Source: Theodoxus fluviatilis
Lineage: Eukaryota; Mollusca; Gastropoda; Cycloneritida; Neritidae
Length of the DNA: 64,000 nt
Direction: 5' to 3'
NCBI GenBank assembly: GCA_034096865.1
Contig: JAWQFJ010016419.1
Span: forward strand, 32,501-96,500
Below, piece after piece: positions 40,075-53,400 of the stretch (positions are counted from its first letter, which is position 1; each line of letters begins with the position of its first letter). The position numbers and the translations under genes are program-made. The notes beneath the pieces were generated by a model. The model did no database searches. It saw nothing but the letters and a program-made list of their open reading frames with translations, and was not told the DNA's origin.

Positions 40075-40108
40075 GTGAAAGACATGCAATCAACTGCCTT
40101 TCTTATAT
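40075..40108. repeat. Target-site duplication, right copy
   Basis: 34 bases identical to 38798-38831, immediately beyond the truncated 5' end of the - strand LINE. Confidence 0.93.
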
Positions 40109-41890
40109 GGTTCTTTGGTATTTCATTGTGAGGCAAGATTGTTTAGCTTCATGTGCCCGCAACTGCCATGCCAAAGACAAAAGAATCAAATAACCCAATC
40201 AAACTTTGGCAGTCAAAGGGTTTTCTCTACTCAACTATAGCTTAGGATTCGATGACTGGTTGGAATGGGAAATGCATAACATTTTACTGAAAGCCCTTTG
40301 TCATTGGTTAGGACAGGCAGTTTCTCATCAGTCTATTAATTCTTACCTCTGTTTTGAGCCTTAGTTAAATAATGAAGATTTCTTTGTTGGAGTCAGCAGG
40401 AAGTTACATGAAATGCCATTTGAAAGCAGTGATGAACATCAGAAAATAGAAAGTTTCGAGATTTTTCAATCTTTCATTCTTCAGGTTCAAAGTTGTTAAC
40501 ATCTTGGTTTGAAGACTACTTTTTTTACATATGGACTTTTTACTGCCATAATGTTTTCATTTTAAAAGTGAACTTCAACTGTCTGGAGAACATTTTATGC
40601 CAAAATGGTGTTGGTAAGGCAACTCACTTTAGCATCTTTTGCATTTAGCAGGAGCATAACCCATGACGGTGTTCACATTTTCACAGTGCAGTGAATATAA
40701 TATCATGTTGACAAATGCAGTCATAATTATTTGGGTGTCAATTTGGGTCTCAGGTTTGAGTAGAACACTGATTTTCTGGTTGTGACAATGGTGCCTTTTT
40801 ATTTAATTTTTTTTGGTAGCCCACAGCCTTTGTTTCATCGCAATAGTCCCTCAGTTTGAGAAGTGTCTCTGAAATATTTGTTAGTTTGCTGTTTCACTGC
40901 CATTGACTTTTGAGTAATCATGACAACTCCGTCTCGTGCATATTCATCTGTTCAAGGCCAACATGGTGCCATAATTCTGGAACTGTTGTGTAAGGCTTGT
41001 GTTATGCCAATTTTTGTTGTTCAGCCATCACCAAAAAAAAATATTTGTTAGTTTGTCATCCTCTCTTGTATTTGGGTACTGTGCACAAAACATAAACAGT
41101 ATTATGATATTATTAAGGTTTTTTGAGTGTATGTTGATTTTTTGTGCATGGTATTAGCTGTTGTTTTGAGCACAAAATATGTTGTGGCTTCATGTAATCA
41201 TTGTAAGCAAATATGTTAAGCCTGCTTGCGTAAGTTTTTGTCATTAACAGTACATGATACCTTGTTGTGTTCGAGTTTGCTTTGCCTCTAAAAGGCGCTT
41301 TTGCATGTTTCTAATGCAACGTGTTCAAGGGTTTGTGGTTTTACCAAAGGCATCAGGTCCTTCATAAATTTGCCATGTGAGATATGTAGCATGTCCTGAA
41401 ACATTGTTGAGCATTATTTTGAAGCTTTTCTTCAAACTTTTTGTGGTAGCTTTATGTGCCATAATCATTTAGTGCATGTTTTTTTAAGTACAGAAAACTG
41501 TTTACTGTTATTGCATGCTTTGCAATAGAGTGTGGCAGCTTTGCGAAATAGTTCATTGCAGTTTTGGGTTCATTTGCAGTTTTTTAATTTAAAATCTGAA
41601 TGTTTTCAGTCTTCATCCTCAATTTCGTCGTTTACAATTCAATTAACTACCATATCTTTCGTGGAGTTGATGAGCTTATCTCAGTCGCTGTGCCTTTTTA
41701 TGAAGAACACCACTGGCCCAACAACCATAGCATGTGATGTGAGGCCTTTGCAATTCTCTTGTTCCTTTCAGCTCCCAACAACACAGCTGCACTTCCCACA
41801 GGATAGCCCTACCTTAAGCCTGTCCATATGGGCAAACTCTTGCTGTGCTTGCCTCTTAGATAGGCCGTCTCTCATCTGCTAGTCTGGCAC
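40109..41890. other. Intergenic stretch, nothing recognised
   Basis: AT-rich sequence with no long frame showing a known motif, no clear repeat unit and no splice-site-bounded exon seen. It could be a long 3' UTR of the dystrotelin-like gene or simple intergenic DNA. Confidence 0.5.
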
Positions 41891-41894
41891 ATTT

Positions 41895-41963
41895 AGTAGT
41901 AGTAATCGTAATAGCAGTAGTAGTAGTAGTAGTAGTAATAGCAGTAGTAGTAGTAGTAGTAGC

Positions 41964-41998
<35 letters not shown>
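41895..41998. repeat. (TAG)n microsatellite
   Basis: About 33 AGT/AGC triplets in the intergenic region. Confidence 0.95.
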
Positions 41999-42699
41999 AA
42001 ACTGCAAGCAGCATTCTCTGCTCTCGCAGAACCCCATCAGGAAGGAAGCTCGGCAAGCACTTGCTAGCATTGCACTCCTGAGGAGACCTTTCATCAGGGG
42101 CTATTGAAATGTTCATAAGAGGAGTGCAGGCACCAACCACTTGTGGAAGCTCTAGGATTCTCTTGGGCTAGAACCTCTCCATATAAACACCTGCCTCATA
42201 CACTCATGTGAGATCTTTTTGGACAGCTGCCAATGCAATTCTCTGTCCTCTACAAACTAAGCTCGGCTCTGAAGCCAAGGGACCAGGTGGTTCAGGAGTG
42301 CTTCCAACTTTCGATTCGTCTGAACTTTCATTTTCACATTCATTTCCATTCTTCAAAATTGTGTCTTCCACATAGAATTCATCTCTGTATTTATGTAATC
42401 ACCACAGTAAACATGCTTAGGAAATGTTAACCAAAGTTCATACTTTCATTACTTAATCAGTTCAATATTGGTCATTTAGTCATTTCTAATTCTGTATGTG
42501 TTTTACCATTTTTCACTGAGAATATTGAAATTTGGGCAGGATTCAATTATTTGCCTCTTTTAGTCTGACTATGCTGGGAAATAAAACTGCTGCTGCTCTT
42601 GATGTGTGCATTGTTTTCATCACTGTATCTTTGTTAAGCTACTACATGTGATGTTCAATGAATATCTGCACAGCAGAAAATTATGGATTTTCTATTTAG

Positions 42700-43215
42700 A
42701 GGTGCTAAAGAGAGAGCCCAATCTGGAGATCAACAGCCCTCTCACTCCACAACAAGATCCAAATATTCAACACCAATGTGAAGTCTGTCCTGCTATATGG
42801 CTCAGAATCATGGCGGGTAACAAAGACCAACACCCACAAGCTCCAGACATTTGTCAACAGATGCCTGAGAAATATGCTCAACATCAGATGGCCAGAGAAG
42901 TCTCCAATGAAAATCTGTGGGACAGGACAAAACAAGCCCCAATCGACTAGGAGATCAGGAAACGAAAATAAGGATGGATCGGCCACACGCTACGAAAGCC
43001 TGCATCTAACATCACAAGGCAGGCTTTGGACTGGAACCCACAAGGAAAGCGCAAAGTGGGTCGACCAAAACAGACTTGGGTAGGAGTGTTGACGCTGAAG
43101 TAAAGGCCACCAGAATGACATGGGCGGAGCTGAAGAAGACCTGCCAGAACCGTGTACGTTGGAGGAGTGTTGTTGCGGCCCTATGTTCCTCAAGGAATCA
43201 AGAGGCATAAGTCAA
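42700..43215 (+). mobile_element. LINE ORF2 C-terminal fragment with AAGTC tail, multiply frameshifted
   Basis: One frame contains KSVLLYGSESWRVTKTNTHK and LQTFVNRCLRNMLNIRWPEK. Neighbouring frames carry NLWDRTKQAPID and a terminal segment on from AELKKTCQNRVRWRSVVAA. It ends at AAGTCAAGTAAGTCAA. At least three frame changes mark it as dead. Confidence 0.78.
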
Positions 43216-43479
43216 GTAAGTCAAAGAGAGAGCTAGAGAAAAGTTTCCCCTTCATTTCTAAATCCAGACTCGAGTTGAATGCTTTTACCCTTGGTTAGAA
43301 CAGAACAGCACCTGGTACAGACATATTTCCTGGTGTGCAGTCACACCTAGATGATTACTTTCTGGTTGCCCCTGCAGTAGTAAAGTTGCCTGGTGATTGC
43401 TTAGCCACTGATAGTGCATTTAGCAATGAACAGAAAAGATGGATGGTATATTCAGGCCTTTGTAGGCTGTATCAGTTAG

Positions 43480-43660
43480 TACCTCTGCCGAGGAGGTCAT
43501 GTTTTTCCTTCGGTTTCTTCATTTGTTATTTGGCAAAATAACTTGCAAACTTAAAAGCGGATTCTGGTGAAATTTTGTGGAGGGTAAGAGTTTCACCTAC
43601 GGAACAATTCATAAAGTTTCGGAAGTTATCGGTTATCTACCTTTGGACCTGGAAGTAGAG
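43480..43660 (+). repeat. Dispersed repeat with GATTCTGGTGAAATTT
   Basis: CCTCTGCCGAGGAGGTCATG, GGATTCTGGTGAAATTTTG and GTTTCACCTACGGAACAAT occur here. Related stretches are at 31120-31240 and, reversed, at 22741-22885. Confidence 0.6.
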
Positions 43661-43711
43661 AGATTTTATTGCGAGTCACAAAGTCGATGGTGTAAAACTA
43701 TTTATTATGCT

Positions 43712-43947
43712 GGGCCCGTATTCACAACGGCGATTTATCTTTTTAACACTCGATTTATCCCCTAGCCCCGCGTTATCTTGATCGGTTAGATAAGGTACGC
43801 TCGTCAGAGGATCCTAGGTTGCGCTTTTCTATATATACTGGTTTCCAGCCAAGGGAGAGCGGAACAGGCAGTTGGAATCGTCTGAGTTTAGAGATAAATC
43901 GGAGTTAAAATAAATCGCCGATAAATCGCCGTTGTGAATACGGGCCC
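43712..43947. mobile_element. MITE with long terminal inverted repeats (GGGCCCGTATTCACAA)
   Basis: 236 bp whose first 27 bases (GGGCCCGTATTCACAACGGC...) are the reverse complement of the last 27. The inner part repeats GATAAATCG motifs. No clear target duplication; class unassigned. Confidence 0.85.
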
Positions 43948-44280
43948 TGGTGTATACATTCCACACCCAGACCTCCAGAAGATGCTACAATGAAGTTAAC
44001 TGTGTAGCATCAGGCCTGGCTAACAGAACATCCTGCCTGAATTAATTATACAAACCATGGAAGATAAAATGTGGCTTCTTTGATGAAGGTTTGACCTCAT
44101 AGTGCTCTCTAGTATTAGACGACAAATATAGATACCATATGTCAAACATAGGTAAGTGAGTAGGTAATATGAACGTGTAAATAACGGTAGTGAGCAGGTC
44201 TGTGGCATGATGAGAAAGCTTCAAGCCTTGTGACTGTGTCGGGACAAGGGCAGGCCTTGGCCTCTACATCTCCAGCTGCA

Positions 44281-44560
44281 AGGATGGATGGATGGAGTTT
44301 TATGGCCTATCATCCTTTGTAGGCTATGTGAGGCCATTAATTAAGCATGAAAATCATTAAAATAGTTTAAGCGCAAATCAAATCATGATGTCCCTAGCCA
44401 TTCGCCTTTACAAATCACGTATGGAGACGCAGTGGGTCTATTATTGACCCCCAACCCACCAGGGGCCAGCTGCAAGGAACACAGCACCCTGTGACCAACT
44501 CTAGTTCGGTCATCAGCATGAGCAAATGGGGTTGGATGCCGAATTGGGCCACCAGTTAGT
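44281..44560 (+). repeat. GGATG-tailed SINE-like repeat
   Basis: GGATGGATGGAG followed by TTTTATGGCCTATCATCC and TGTAGGCTATGTGAGGCC, then a body ending in GACCCCCAACCCACCAGG. The same order recurs at 44697, 46441, 53985 and 58331 (and reversed at 9300, 11700 and 13495). Confidence 0.65.
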
Positions 44561-44696
44561 TGTCCCACATGAGTTGGGCTCGATCTTCAGGGACAGTTTG
44601 AAAACATGGATAGATCTGAATGATGTTCTAATCTCTCAAGGTAACTTCCGGCTGCTAGGGGGTGCCCCGTAGCTGAGCTACTGGAGCAGGGCCCGG

Positions 44697-44770
44697 AATG
44701 GATGGATGGAGTTTAAGGGCCTATCAGCCTTGTGGGCTATATAAGCTCACAACGTTAATAAACACCCATC
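44697..44770 (+). repeat. GGATG-tailed SINE-like repeat, 3' piece
   Basis: GGATGGATGGAGTTTAAGGG then CCTATCAGCCTTGTGGGC, as in the family. Confidence 0.55.
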
Positions 44771-46200
44771 TTTATCAAGGTATTAAAACTCTCCACGACA
44801 ATGGAGTCTAGTACAATTCACTTAATCAGTAACACGAAATCCATTTAATGGAGTCCCACTGCCCATCAAGGGCTGTGTGGAACCTTCAACACCAAAAAGC
44901 ATAAAGGGTGATAGGACTAAATTCACATCAATTCCCTGGTCATCCACAAACCATTTAGGGATGGATGGCTGAGCTCAAGGGCTCATCAGCCTTGAAGGCC
45001 CAGGGCCTGGAAGCCCAGCAGTGGGGTGTTCCAGCTGATAAGGGCAACATCAAGTGGCTCCACCCATACCTTACACTACCATCACAACTGATCAAATGCT
45101 GTAGCAAAGAGGTCAACCCGTTTTTGGTTGGGCTGTCATTTGTACTAGAGAAATCTGAATCTTTCTAATACTATTACTAGGAATAAAAACTTTGCATGAT
45201 AACGAGGTCCAGAAAGCTGTCACTATCCCAACGTACCAGTCTGTGGTGAAATCAAAATTTCTTTTTTCAGACAGTTTTTCATAGGTTTTGCAATTGAAGA
45301 ATTTCCATCATAAGATCTTCGTGGAAGTACTGCGTATTCTTTGGAAAAGCTTGGATGCTGTGGGCAGCGGACTGGGAGCACTGAATAGACTAGAAATAAA
45401 AGATTCCAAAACAGCTCTATGTATTTATTGATCATAATCACACATATTACTGATTTTACAGAAAAAGAAAGTAAAACATCAAAACCAAAATATTTCTTTT
45501 CTTTTTTTAAGGGGGGATTGAAAAAAATTACCCATGAAATTACTAGGCACAACACTACAAGCAAAAGACTGCCAAGAGACTTCTACACACACAGGTATAA
45601 ACACCATGTCCATTTCTGCTGTTCCTATGCAGAGTTCAATTGCTGGGACATGAAAGTAGAGGCTTGCGTTAGTCTGCCTTTTTTTACTTCTTGTTTTCTG
45701 TTGAGTCCCAGTTTTCTTCCAGCATCCACATTTGCCAGTTATGGTCACAATCCCACTATGTACTGCACCAAGATCTTGAGGGAAAATGGGAAATGATGAG
45801 ACATTAAGAAGCAGTTATGTTTACCTCTGAAGGACTGCATCAACCACACCTACAACACATGGGAAGAGGCCAACTTCCAAACCTAACACCAATTCTTCAA
45901 TGCCCTCAACACGTCATAGAGAGTAAAATCAAACACAAAGAAACACTATCTAATTATTCCTTGCTATTCCTTGCTGGAGCTGAACACAAAGGCTGAGAGA
46001 AGTAGTAATGTTTTCTGACTTGTATACAATGCCATAAAATGAAGGAAAGTCACATAACTGTCCTTGAAATCCAATTCGTAAAAATAGATTATTTTAAAAG
46101 TCTATAAGTCTGCACAGACTGATGCTATTATTTCCCATTTTTCTCATGCACACTTTCTGTGTGTTGTGTGTGTGTGTGTACGTGTGTGTTTGTATGTAAC
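44771..46200. other. Intergenic stretch with weak repeat traces
   Basis: Short GATGGCTGAGC and AGGGCTCATCAGCC traces near 44955 recall the SINE-like family. Otherwise nothing was identified. Confidence 0.4.
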
Positions 46201-46204
46201 CTTG

Positions 46205-46345
46205 ACAGGAAATGCCAAGCCAGGAGAGATAGAGCCAGTGACCCTGCCCCTGATTCAGTGCCCTGCCCCGTGTGCGGACATCTCTGCGCATCGGAGTTCG
46301 GCTTGAGGGCACACATGAGACAACCCTGACATCATCTTCTGAGCA
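46205..46345 (+). mobile_element. Probable LINE 3' end encoding a C2H2 finger
   Basis: A short frame RRDRASDPAPDSVPCPVCGH then LCASEFGLRAHMRQP ends at TGA 46329. The composition and terminal finger resemble the C-terminus of LINE ORF2 proteins such as the one at 38883. A (GT)n tract precedes it. Confidence 0.5.
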
Positions 46346-46440
46346 AAGGACTTTAATGATTGATTGTGTTTGAATGTGTGTGCGCACAAAACAAACTGGA
46401 CAAGTTGCTGCTGGACATTTCCTTCCTTGGGAATGAAGGA

Positions 46441-46640
46441 ATAAACGAATGGAGTTTTACCGCCTATCAGCCTTTGTAGGCTATGTAAGGCCATTGATCA
46501 TGACAGTGAGTACAGCTGGCTGAAGCTAGTCAAGCCCCAATTCACCTTTTCATTTGCCTCTGACTACTCAAGTTGGGAGATGCGACGGGTCTATTCTTAC
46601 TCCTCCACCACCTGGAGTCAGGAAAATAAAGCAACATACT
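46441..46640 (+). repeat. GGATG-tailed SINE-like repeat
   Basis: GAATGGAGTTTTACCGCC, CTATCAGCCTTTGTAGGC and GGCCATTGATCATGACAG in family order, with GACGGGTCTATTCTTAC at the far end. Confidence 0.6.
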
Positions 46641-46999
46641 TCAAACCCTTCAGCAGCACACCCCAAACTACAGGGCATGTTCAGTAAATTAACAGAAAAA
46701 AAGCCTAAGTTTTCCTCAACTTTATGCCACATTCGCAAGAGGATTTTATTCTTAAAAAAGTGAATGAATGACCTTGGTTCTCTCTTAGCAGAGAAGGAAT
46801 CCGTATATATGATCATGTTCCAACTCCATGGCAGCTAATCAAAAGAGACATCATCTACTGTAGTCTTAGAATAGTTTTCACCCACTCTCTTTAAGCACAA
46901 GTCCAGCTGTTTTGATTTGGAATCTGATTTATGACTCGCCCTTTCTCTAAATAATATTCACCTCCAATTAGAGATTCATCCATGCGTTGCATGATAAAA

Positions 47000-48480
47000 G
47001 GTGATTGACATATTATGCTCATGAATGCACTAAAGCACATAGAAATCAGCTGTATTCACATTCTGTGCTACAAAATGGAAAAGATACAAAATGAATTACA
47101 CCTCTAAATATTATCACGATTCCTTCAACTGCATACAAACCAAAATGAAAGGGCTTTCATCTTCCAATGTAAATGACCCCCCCAAAAAAAATTCCAGAAG
47201 CACTCCGACATTACCTTTAGCCAATTATATATGATTGGTGATAGAAGACATGGAAGAGTCAGGTGAAGTGAAAATCGCCCATTCAGTCTCAGTATTCTAC
47301 TTTATCAAGACTTCGGACTGATACTCAACATTGTATGATCGTCTGGGCTCTTGTGATTACACAATTCCTTGTATCAGCCTGTGCTTGCACATTTAAATAA
47401 ACTCGTCAAACGTCTACCTAAATAAAAACTATGAGAGTAGGAATGGCCATTTTCATCACTGTGACAGTGCATTTCAAACTTACTGAGACTAGGAGAGAGG
47501 CAAAAGCTGTATCCTGCTAAATTCCAGTCATAAGTTAGATTATATCCCATTACAGAGCTCTGTATCAGCAGGCAACAAACTTAATGTATGCTTTCTGAAG
47601 ACACCAAGTATGCTAGTGCCAGTATGCTGTACATGAAGGCTCAACATGTATGTGATGTACATGATCAACAGCATCATGCACATACTCATTGTAATAAAGG
47701 ATATATAATATCACATCAATATTAAAAAACAACTGTTTTAATGCGTAAAGCAGAAGGGATGTACATGTACACACAAATCATGTGCTTCAAATTAATCTCT
47801 TTGGTGAAATTTCTCACACGGATCCAGACTGATCCACAGTGAATCAGGGAAAGGTGGATTTCAAAAACATATTTGTGAAAATCCCATTCATTTCTGAAAC
47901 ATTTGCACCTTGTTTGTGGGCTCATCTCAACAGCATTTCATTTTCAGTCACACTTCTTTACTGAACCAACAACTGGGTACTGCCTGTTTGCAAGGGTTTT
48001 TTTCACCTGCCAGTCGCCATTCCTAGTCACTTAGCAGACACAGCTATATGATGCTGGGTGGGGGAATGAGGGATGAAGTGAGAGTGGGGGCGTGCATGCA
48101 GGGGCATGGCAAATGCAATGCAACACAATATAATTGAGACTTCCCTTAGTTAACCACAAGCTATTCTGTAATGTGGTGGTGGATTTCATGCTTGCTGGAA
48201 AACATGCTTGAAGTCCCAGCTGAGTGGGCCATACTGACCAATCCCAAACCTCCAACAAAGCAGAGCCTGAACCAGAAGGTTAGGCCTATTGTCAAGACAC
48301 ATGAAGCATGAAGACAGCATGGTAAGGGCAAATGATGACACACTAAGGATATTACGAACCACATATTAACAACTCGAATGCTTTCCTTCTTTTCTTTTTC
48401 GGCACAGGAAATGAGCATTTTAGGAAGTTAAACAACTCTCTTTTCCCTTTCAGAAGTATCCACTTACAAATTTTGGGTAT
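47000..48480. other. Intergenic stretch, nothing recognised
   Basis: No convincing exon, repeat unit or mobile-element motif. AT-rich, between the convergent genes. Confidence 0.45.
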
Positions 48481-48760
48481 CATAAAATGGCAGGTTTATT
48501 TTGGTAGATATATTTCTTATAAAGAAAAGGAAAAAGGAATCCCCTTGCACTGGCGAAGAGAGTTCAGTTCAGTCCAGTCCTGAGAGTCCTCAGCCTGGAT
48601 GGATCAAACACAAGCAATTGCACAGACTTTCTTCATTGCTTGAGATTTCAAACTGGTCTACCCCAACTGATGAAAGATATATAGTCTTCCTTTGTGTTTA
48701 AAATTTCAACTCCTCAAGCTTTTTGTCAGAACAGCCTATCTAGAAAAAACAACCTTTTAA

Positions 48761-49050
48761 GCCAAAGTGAAAAACAAAAAAATTGTGGACAAGGTGACAT
48801 GGTAGAAAAGGTCAGCCTGAACTTTGTTGTCTTTTTTTTAATACATAGAAAAGGCTGGATTGAATTTTAAACCAAACTTTCTTTCACTGAAAACAATTCC
48901 CTGAGTGATTATAGGGCAGGGAAGATGGGACAGAATGCAGTTTTCTATTTATTGTCATTTTTTTCTTTCTTTTCCTCTTTTGCACGATCAAAAGAGAAGG
49001 TTCTAGGTCACCAGGTAAAAAAACAGTCCATTGGGTTACTGCAATTATGA
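48761..49050 (-). repeat. GTTGTGGTTAC-family MITE in the ESCO downstream region
   Basis: Carries GGCTGGATTGAATTTTAAAC, CTTTCTTTCACTGAAAAC and GGGCAGGGAAGATGGGACAG in family order; the ends are decayed. Confidence 0.55.
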
Positions 49051-49316
49051 CTAGTTCAGTTATTGGTGGTCTAACACATAAATGGTGAAAAATTCGTTTA
49101 ATTTCTTTGCAAGAAGAGTTCATGTAACTGTAACTTATGTAACTGTAACACCAAGCATGAAGAGTCTCAGTCGATGTCTCCCAGTCACACACTCAAAAAG
49201 TCACTTTCCATGACTTGTTAGTTTAAAAAAGGTTTCAAACATAACTATCAAATCATAAACTGACATAAATATTTTAAAAGGTGGAGGAAAAAGTGGCCTT
49301 CTTTTCCTAGCTAGGC

Positions 49317-49322
49317 TTTATT
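49317..49322 (-). terminator. ESCO: Candidate polyadenylation signal for ESCO
   Basis: AATAAA on the - strand about 670 bases past the ESCO stop codon. It is the nearest clear signal seen, and would leave 36.1-49.3 kb as intergenic space. Confidence 0.35.
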
Positions 49323-49993
49323 AACAAAAAAAATCTAGCAGCAAGGCATGAAGGTAAAAGCCATATGAAAATACTTCCATCACCATTCTTTGAGAAAGAG
49401 TAGAGAGAATGCTTGTGTGTGGCTCTGCTTGCTACTCAGTTTGCAAAGCCAAGTTACAACCACAAACACAGTATGCAGCAATGCACATCTTCTTTCACTG
49501 CAGATATCTGTCAAGCATTCTCCCCACACAAACAGATTTTCCTTGGCCAACTGTCAAGTTGTCATTCCAAAACAATCATTCAGTGTATTCACAAAGCTGT
49601 ATCTACTACTGACCTGAAATTGTTGACAGTTCCAGCACAGCTGAAACCTTCTACTTAAGCTTTTTTCAACTTGGAAGATAAGAACTTACACAGATGATTT
49701 CTCCAATAGAAAACATCCATTATTTCTCTACAGAGTTGGCACCTCTGACAGTTCTTCTTTCCTTTCCAAGGTTCAGGCATCCACATTTCAGACTGAATCT
49801 ACTTTCAAAATGACAAGCACTTGTCCCGTGATGCTCAAATCAAACAAACATAAAAGTCTAGTGATCTACATGATGTGAACAATTGATCACCGATACAATT
49901 TCTGCTTCTCTACCACCACAACCACATGAAGGACCACAGCGGGCGTTACAATTCCAAAAGCCTTCGGAACTGCCACTGGGAGGGATGCTCTCT

Positions 49994-50123
49994 CTAGGAG
50001 AATCTGTAGACAAGGAAGTCCTCCCTTCCACAGTAGTTGGTAGCAAACTTCTTTCCATCAATAGTGGGGTCCGAGAAAGCCAGCTCGCTCTTCTCAATGA
50101 CCACTCCGTACTCAAACGCCTCC
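49994..50123 (-). CDS. ESCO: ESCO last exon (catalytic C-terminus and stop)
   Basis: Encodes [20 protein letters not shown] then [20 protein letters not shown] and FS, stop TAG at 49996-49994. It aligns with [20 protein letters not shown] of human ESCO proteins, including the conserved catalytic Asp. Acceptor CATCTGCAG. Confidence 0.96.
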
Positions 50124-50316
50124 CTGCAGATGAAAACAGAACATGTTACCAGAGCCATACCACAGCTATGACTTGCCACAGCAAATCAAAATGACAGAAG
50201 CAGAGCGTCCTGTCACTTTTGCAAAATAAAACATTGTGCCAAGTCATGCTAGTAGGGCTGGACAAAATGGTTTAGTCTACAGACTGACAGAGACAGACAC
50301 ACACACACAGAGAGAC

Positions 50317-50401
<85 letters not shown>

Positions 50402-53400
50402 GTGTTTAATTTAATCTCTACTTCTCAAAGGGCATGTTCAGCCAAAGACTCACTTCTCGAGGCAAACAGGCAATAGAAAAGGGGCCTAAGCAAAGACAGA
50501 AGGGACGAGGTTTGGGGTTACAGGTGGGAACTGGAAGAGGGCCTGGGGAATGTGAAGGGTTAGGGAGACACAGCCGAGGTGTAGGCTTGAACAAGGCTCA
50601 TCTCACTCGAGACACGCTCCATTTGCTGTATACAATTTACATGGAAACTCAGAATGTCTTTTGCTGTTTGCTATCATTCACTTTGAGATTTCACAATATC
50701 ACCTTCCTTGTGGGAAATATGAATTCTGTCTATCTGTCCATCAATCTACATGTATTCATCTATCTAGCTACTTGCACTTACCTGACACAATCCACCAGGC
50801 GAGTGGCGATATGCCGGCCACGGCAGGGGCCGTACACCCACAGACGCGAGACACCCGCCAGGGCGCGCTCCGAATGTGTGGAGCAGCACCAGGGGCGCTC
50901 CTCTGTCCCAGGCTTGTTTGGAATCACACGGTGCGCCTGCAGCAAGCCAGTCCCAAGGATGGATCAACAACAAGTAGATGTTGCATTCTGCTCTGCATCA
51001 CTAGCTTTGCTCCAGATAAATGTGAACAAGAGTGCATGCCATACTTGCTCCAACTAGAGACTAATTTCTCTATCATATAAATAAGTATTTCTGGCAACAT
51101 TATGAAAAATCATTGCAGTGCTGTGTTTCTGGATCAAAAGACAGACACACAGACAAACAAAGACACACACACTCAGACACACACACTCAGACACACACAC
51201 ACAGACATAGACACACACAGACACAGAAACTGACAGACACACACAGAGACAAACACAGGCACAGACACGCAAAGACACTGACACAGACACACACACACAG
51301 ACATACACAGACACATAGAGACACAGATGTACACACACGAAGACACAGACACACAGACAGACACACACATACAAATATAACACACACACAAACACAAACA
51401 CACACACTCACAAACACAAACACACACACTCACAAACACACACACACATTTTTGCCATCTTAAAGACAGACACAATGCATGAAACCCATGGCAGGAAATA
51501 CATTACAACAGCTATCCTTTAAAGGTAATTCAATACTACCAGCTCAACCAAAAATAGATACGTTGATGGTCAAAAGTCCACAGCCACATGCTCGGCAGAT
51601 GGGAGCATGGAGAAGAATGGGGCATGCATGATGAAAGCGCCTGATACAGCATAGCACAATGAAGAAGCAAAGACAGGCGAACTTACTTTGGTGATGGACT
51701 CAGCCACACAGTAACCATCCACCAGCTTGTCATCAGAGATGTGTAGATACACCTGTTGGTGGACAGAATGCCTGTCTAAGTCCTACACGGCATGATGAAG
51801 CAACAATAAGTGTAGTCCATTTGATACAACACACACACACACACACACACAGACTCATTCACACACACACACACATACACTCACACACACGAATGCACAC
51901 ACACTCACTCACTCATTCTCACACACACTATCACACACACACATTCATGAACACTTACATGCATACACACACACATACACAGAGTCAGTCAGTCAGTCAC
52001 TCACACTCTCACACACACTTACACACAAACACATTAACACACAAGCACACACACATACCACACACACGCATGCATATATGCATGCATAAACGCATGCTCT
52101 CACACACACACAGACATACACGCACACATACACACACACACACGCACACACATAAATACACACTATTACGACCTGTATACAACTTTGTGCATGACGACAT
52201 CAACTACCCAGATCCAATACAACTCATCACCATGCTTGAGTCTCAAACTGCTTGACACACCCAGTACACAGCCTTTCCCAAGCCGCAGCTGACTCACCTT
52301 GGAGGTGGGGGTGATGATGATGGAGGAGTCGATCAGCCCCAGCTCCTGCCCCACTACTGCGTTGACCTGCTCAACCTGCAACACAGTCCCACCAACTCAA
52401 ACCACAGTCAAAGCTAAGGCCATTCTTGTCCACTAGAGACTTCGCCTGCCAGCAAAAGAATCTCTAGCACAGTTCATATCACGTGATGGAAGGATTCTGT
52501 CCGGAATATTCATAAGGAGGTCACACGAGAAGCTTGTGGGAGAGACCTCTGCTCCCTGACATACGCCGTCAAAGTAGTTCTAAGACTATTTCGCACAAAA
52601 CTAATAAATTATGCTTGTTGAGGCAATAAACAAGCACTTATTCTATAAAATAAAATGTTTGTGTTGAAATGGAAACAAGTTTTGACATCTGAATGATTTC
52701 TGTAAAAAGTGGAAAAAATAGAATCCAAAATGAACTACTTTTGGCACAATTATATAATGCGAAGGGTCAAGTTTATTATGCATTCATTGCGAACTGTGCC
52801 GGAGTCACCACTGACTCTGGTTTGCAGAATGAGCTAAGGCCAAACAAAAAGACAGTTGTGGTTACAGTAACATGGGGAGAAAAAAAAAGTCGGTAGGTCG
52901 GCCTGAACGCTTTTTGTTTAATAGAAGAAGCCGGATTGAACAGAAATCCCCATTTATCTTTCTCTGAAAAACTGTCTCTTTTACTTGAATAATGGATTCC
53001 CCAAGTACTCAGTGGGCAGGGAAGATAGGGCAGCATACAACATTAATTATGATGCATTCAATGCCAAAGTTTGCAGCACAATTCATGAACAGAGCACTGC
53101 GACATGTAGCCTGGCTTGACACTCATGAAGGCCTAGTTGTACTGTAGTTATGGCAACCTGATTGACCCTATATTTTTCTGCCGACCCTAAACTTTTTTAG
53201 ATAGCAAAAAAAAGACAGGAAAAAAAGAGAGAGGAAGAAATCAACGGTAATCAACAAAGTGTGTGCTGTTTCATCTTTCCTGCTGTATGAGCACTTGAGG
53301 AATCTAGTATCTAAGTTTTAAAAAACTAGTTTTTCAGTTGAACAGAATTTGTGATTTGGCCTCTTCTACTACTACACTACTTACCTTCCCCCACCCCACC

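Noticed and set aside
39640..40136. Start of the LINE frame at MPHNEIPKNH
   Set aside because: These codons are target DNA and the duplication, not element coding sequence.
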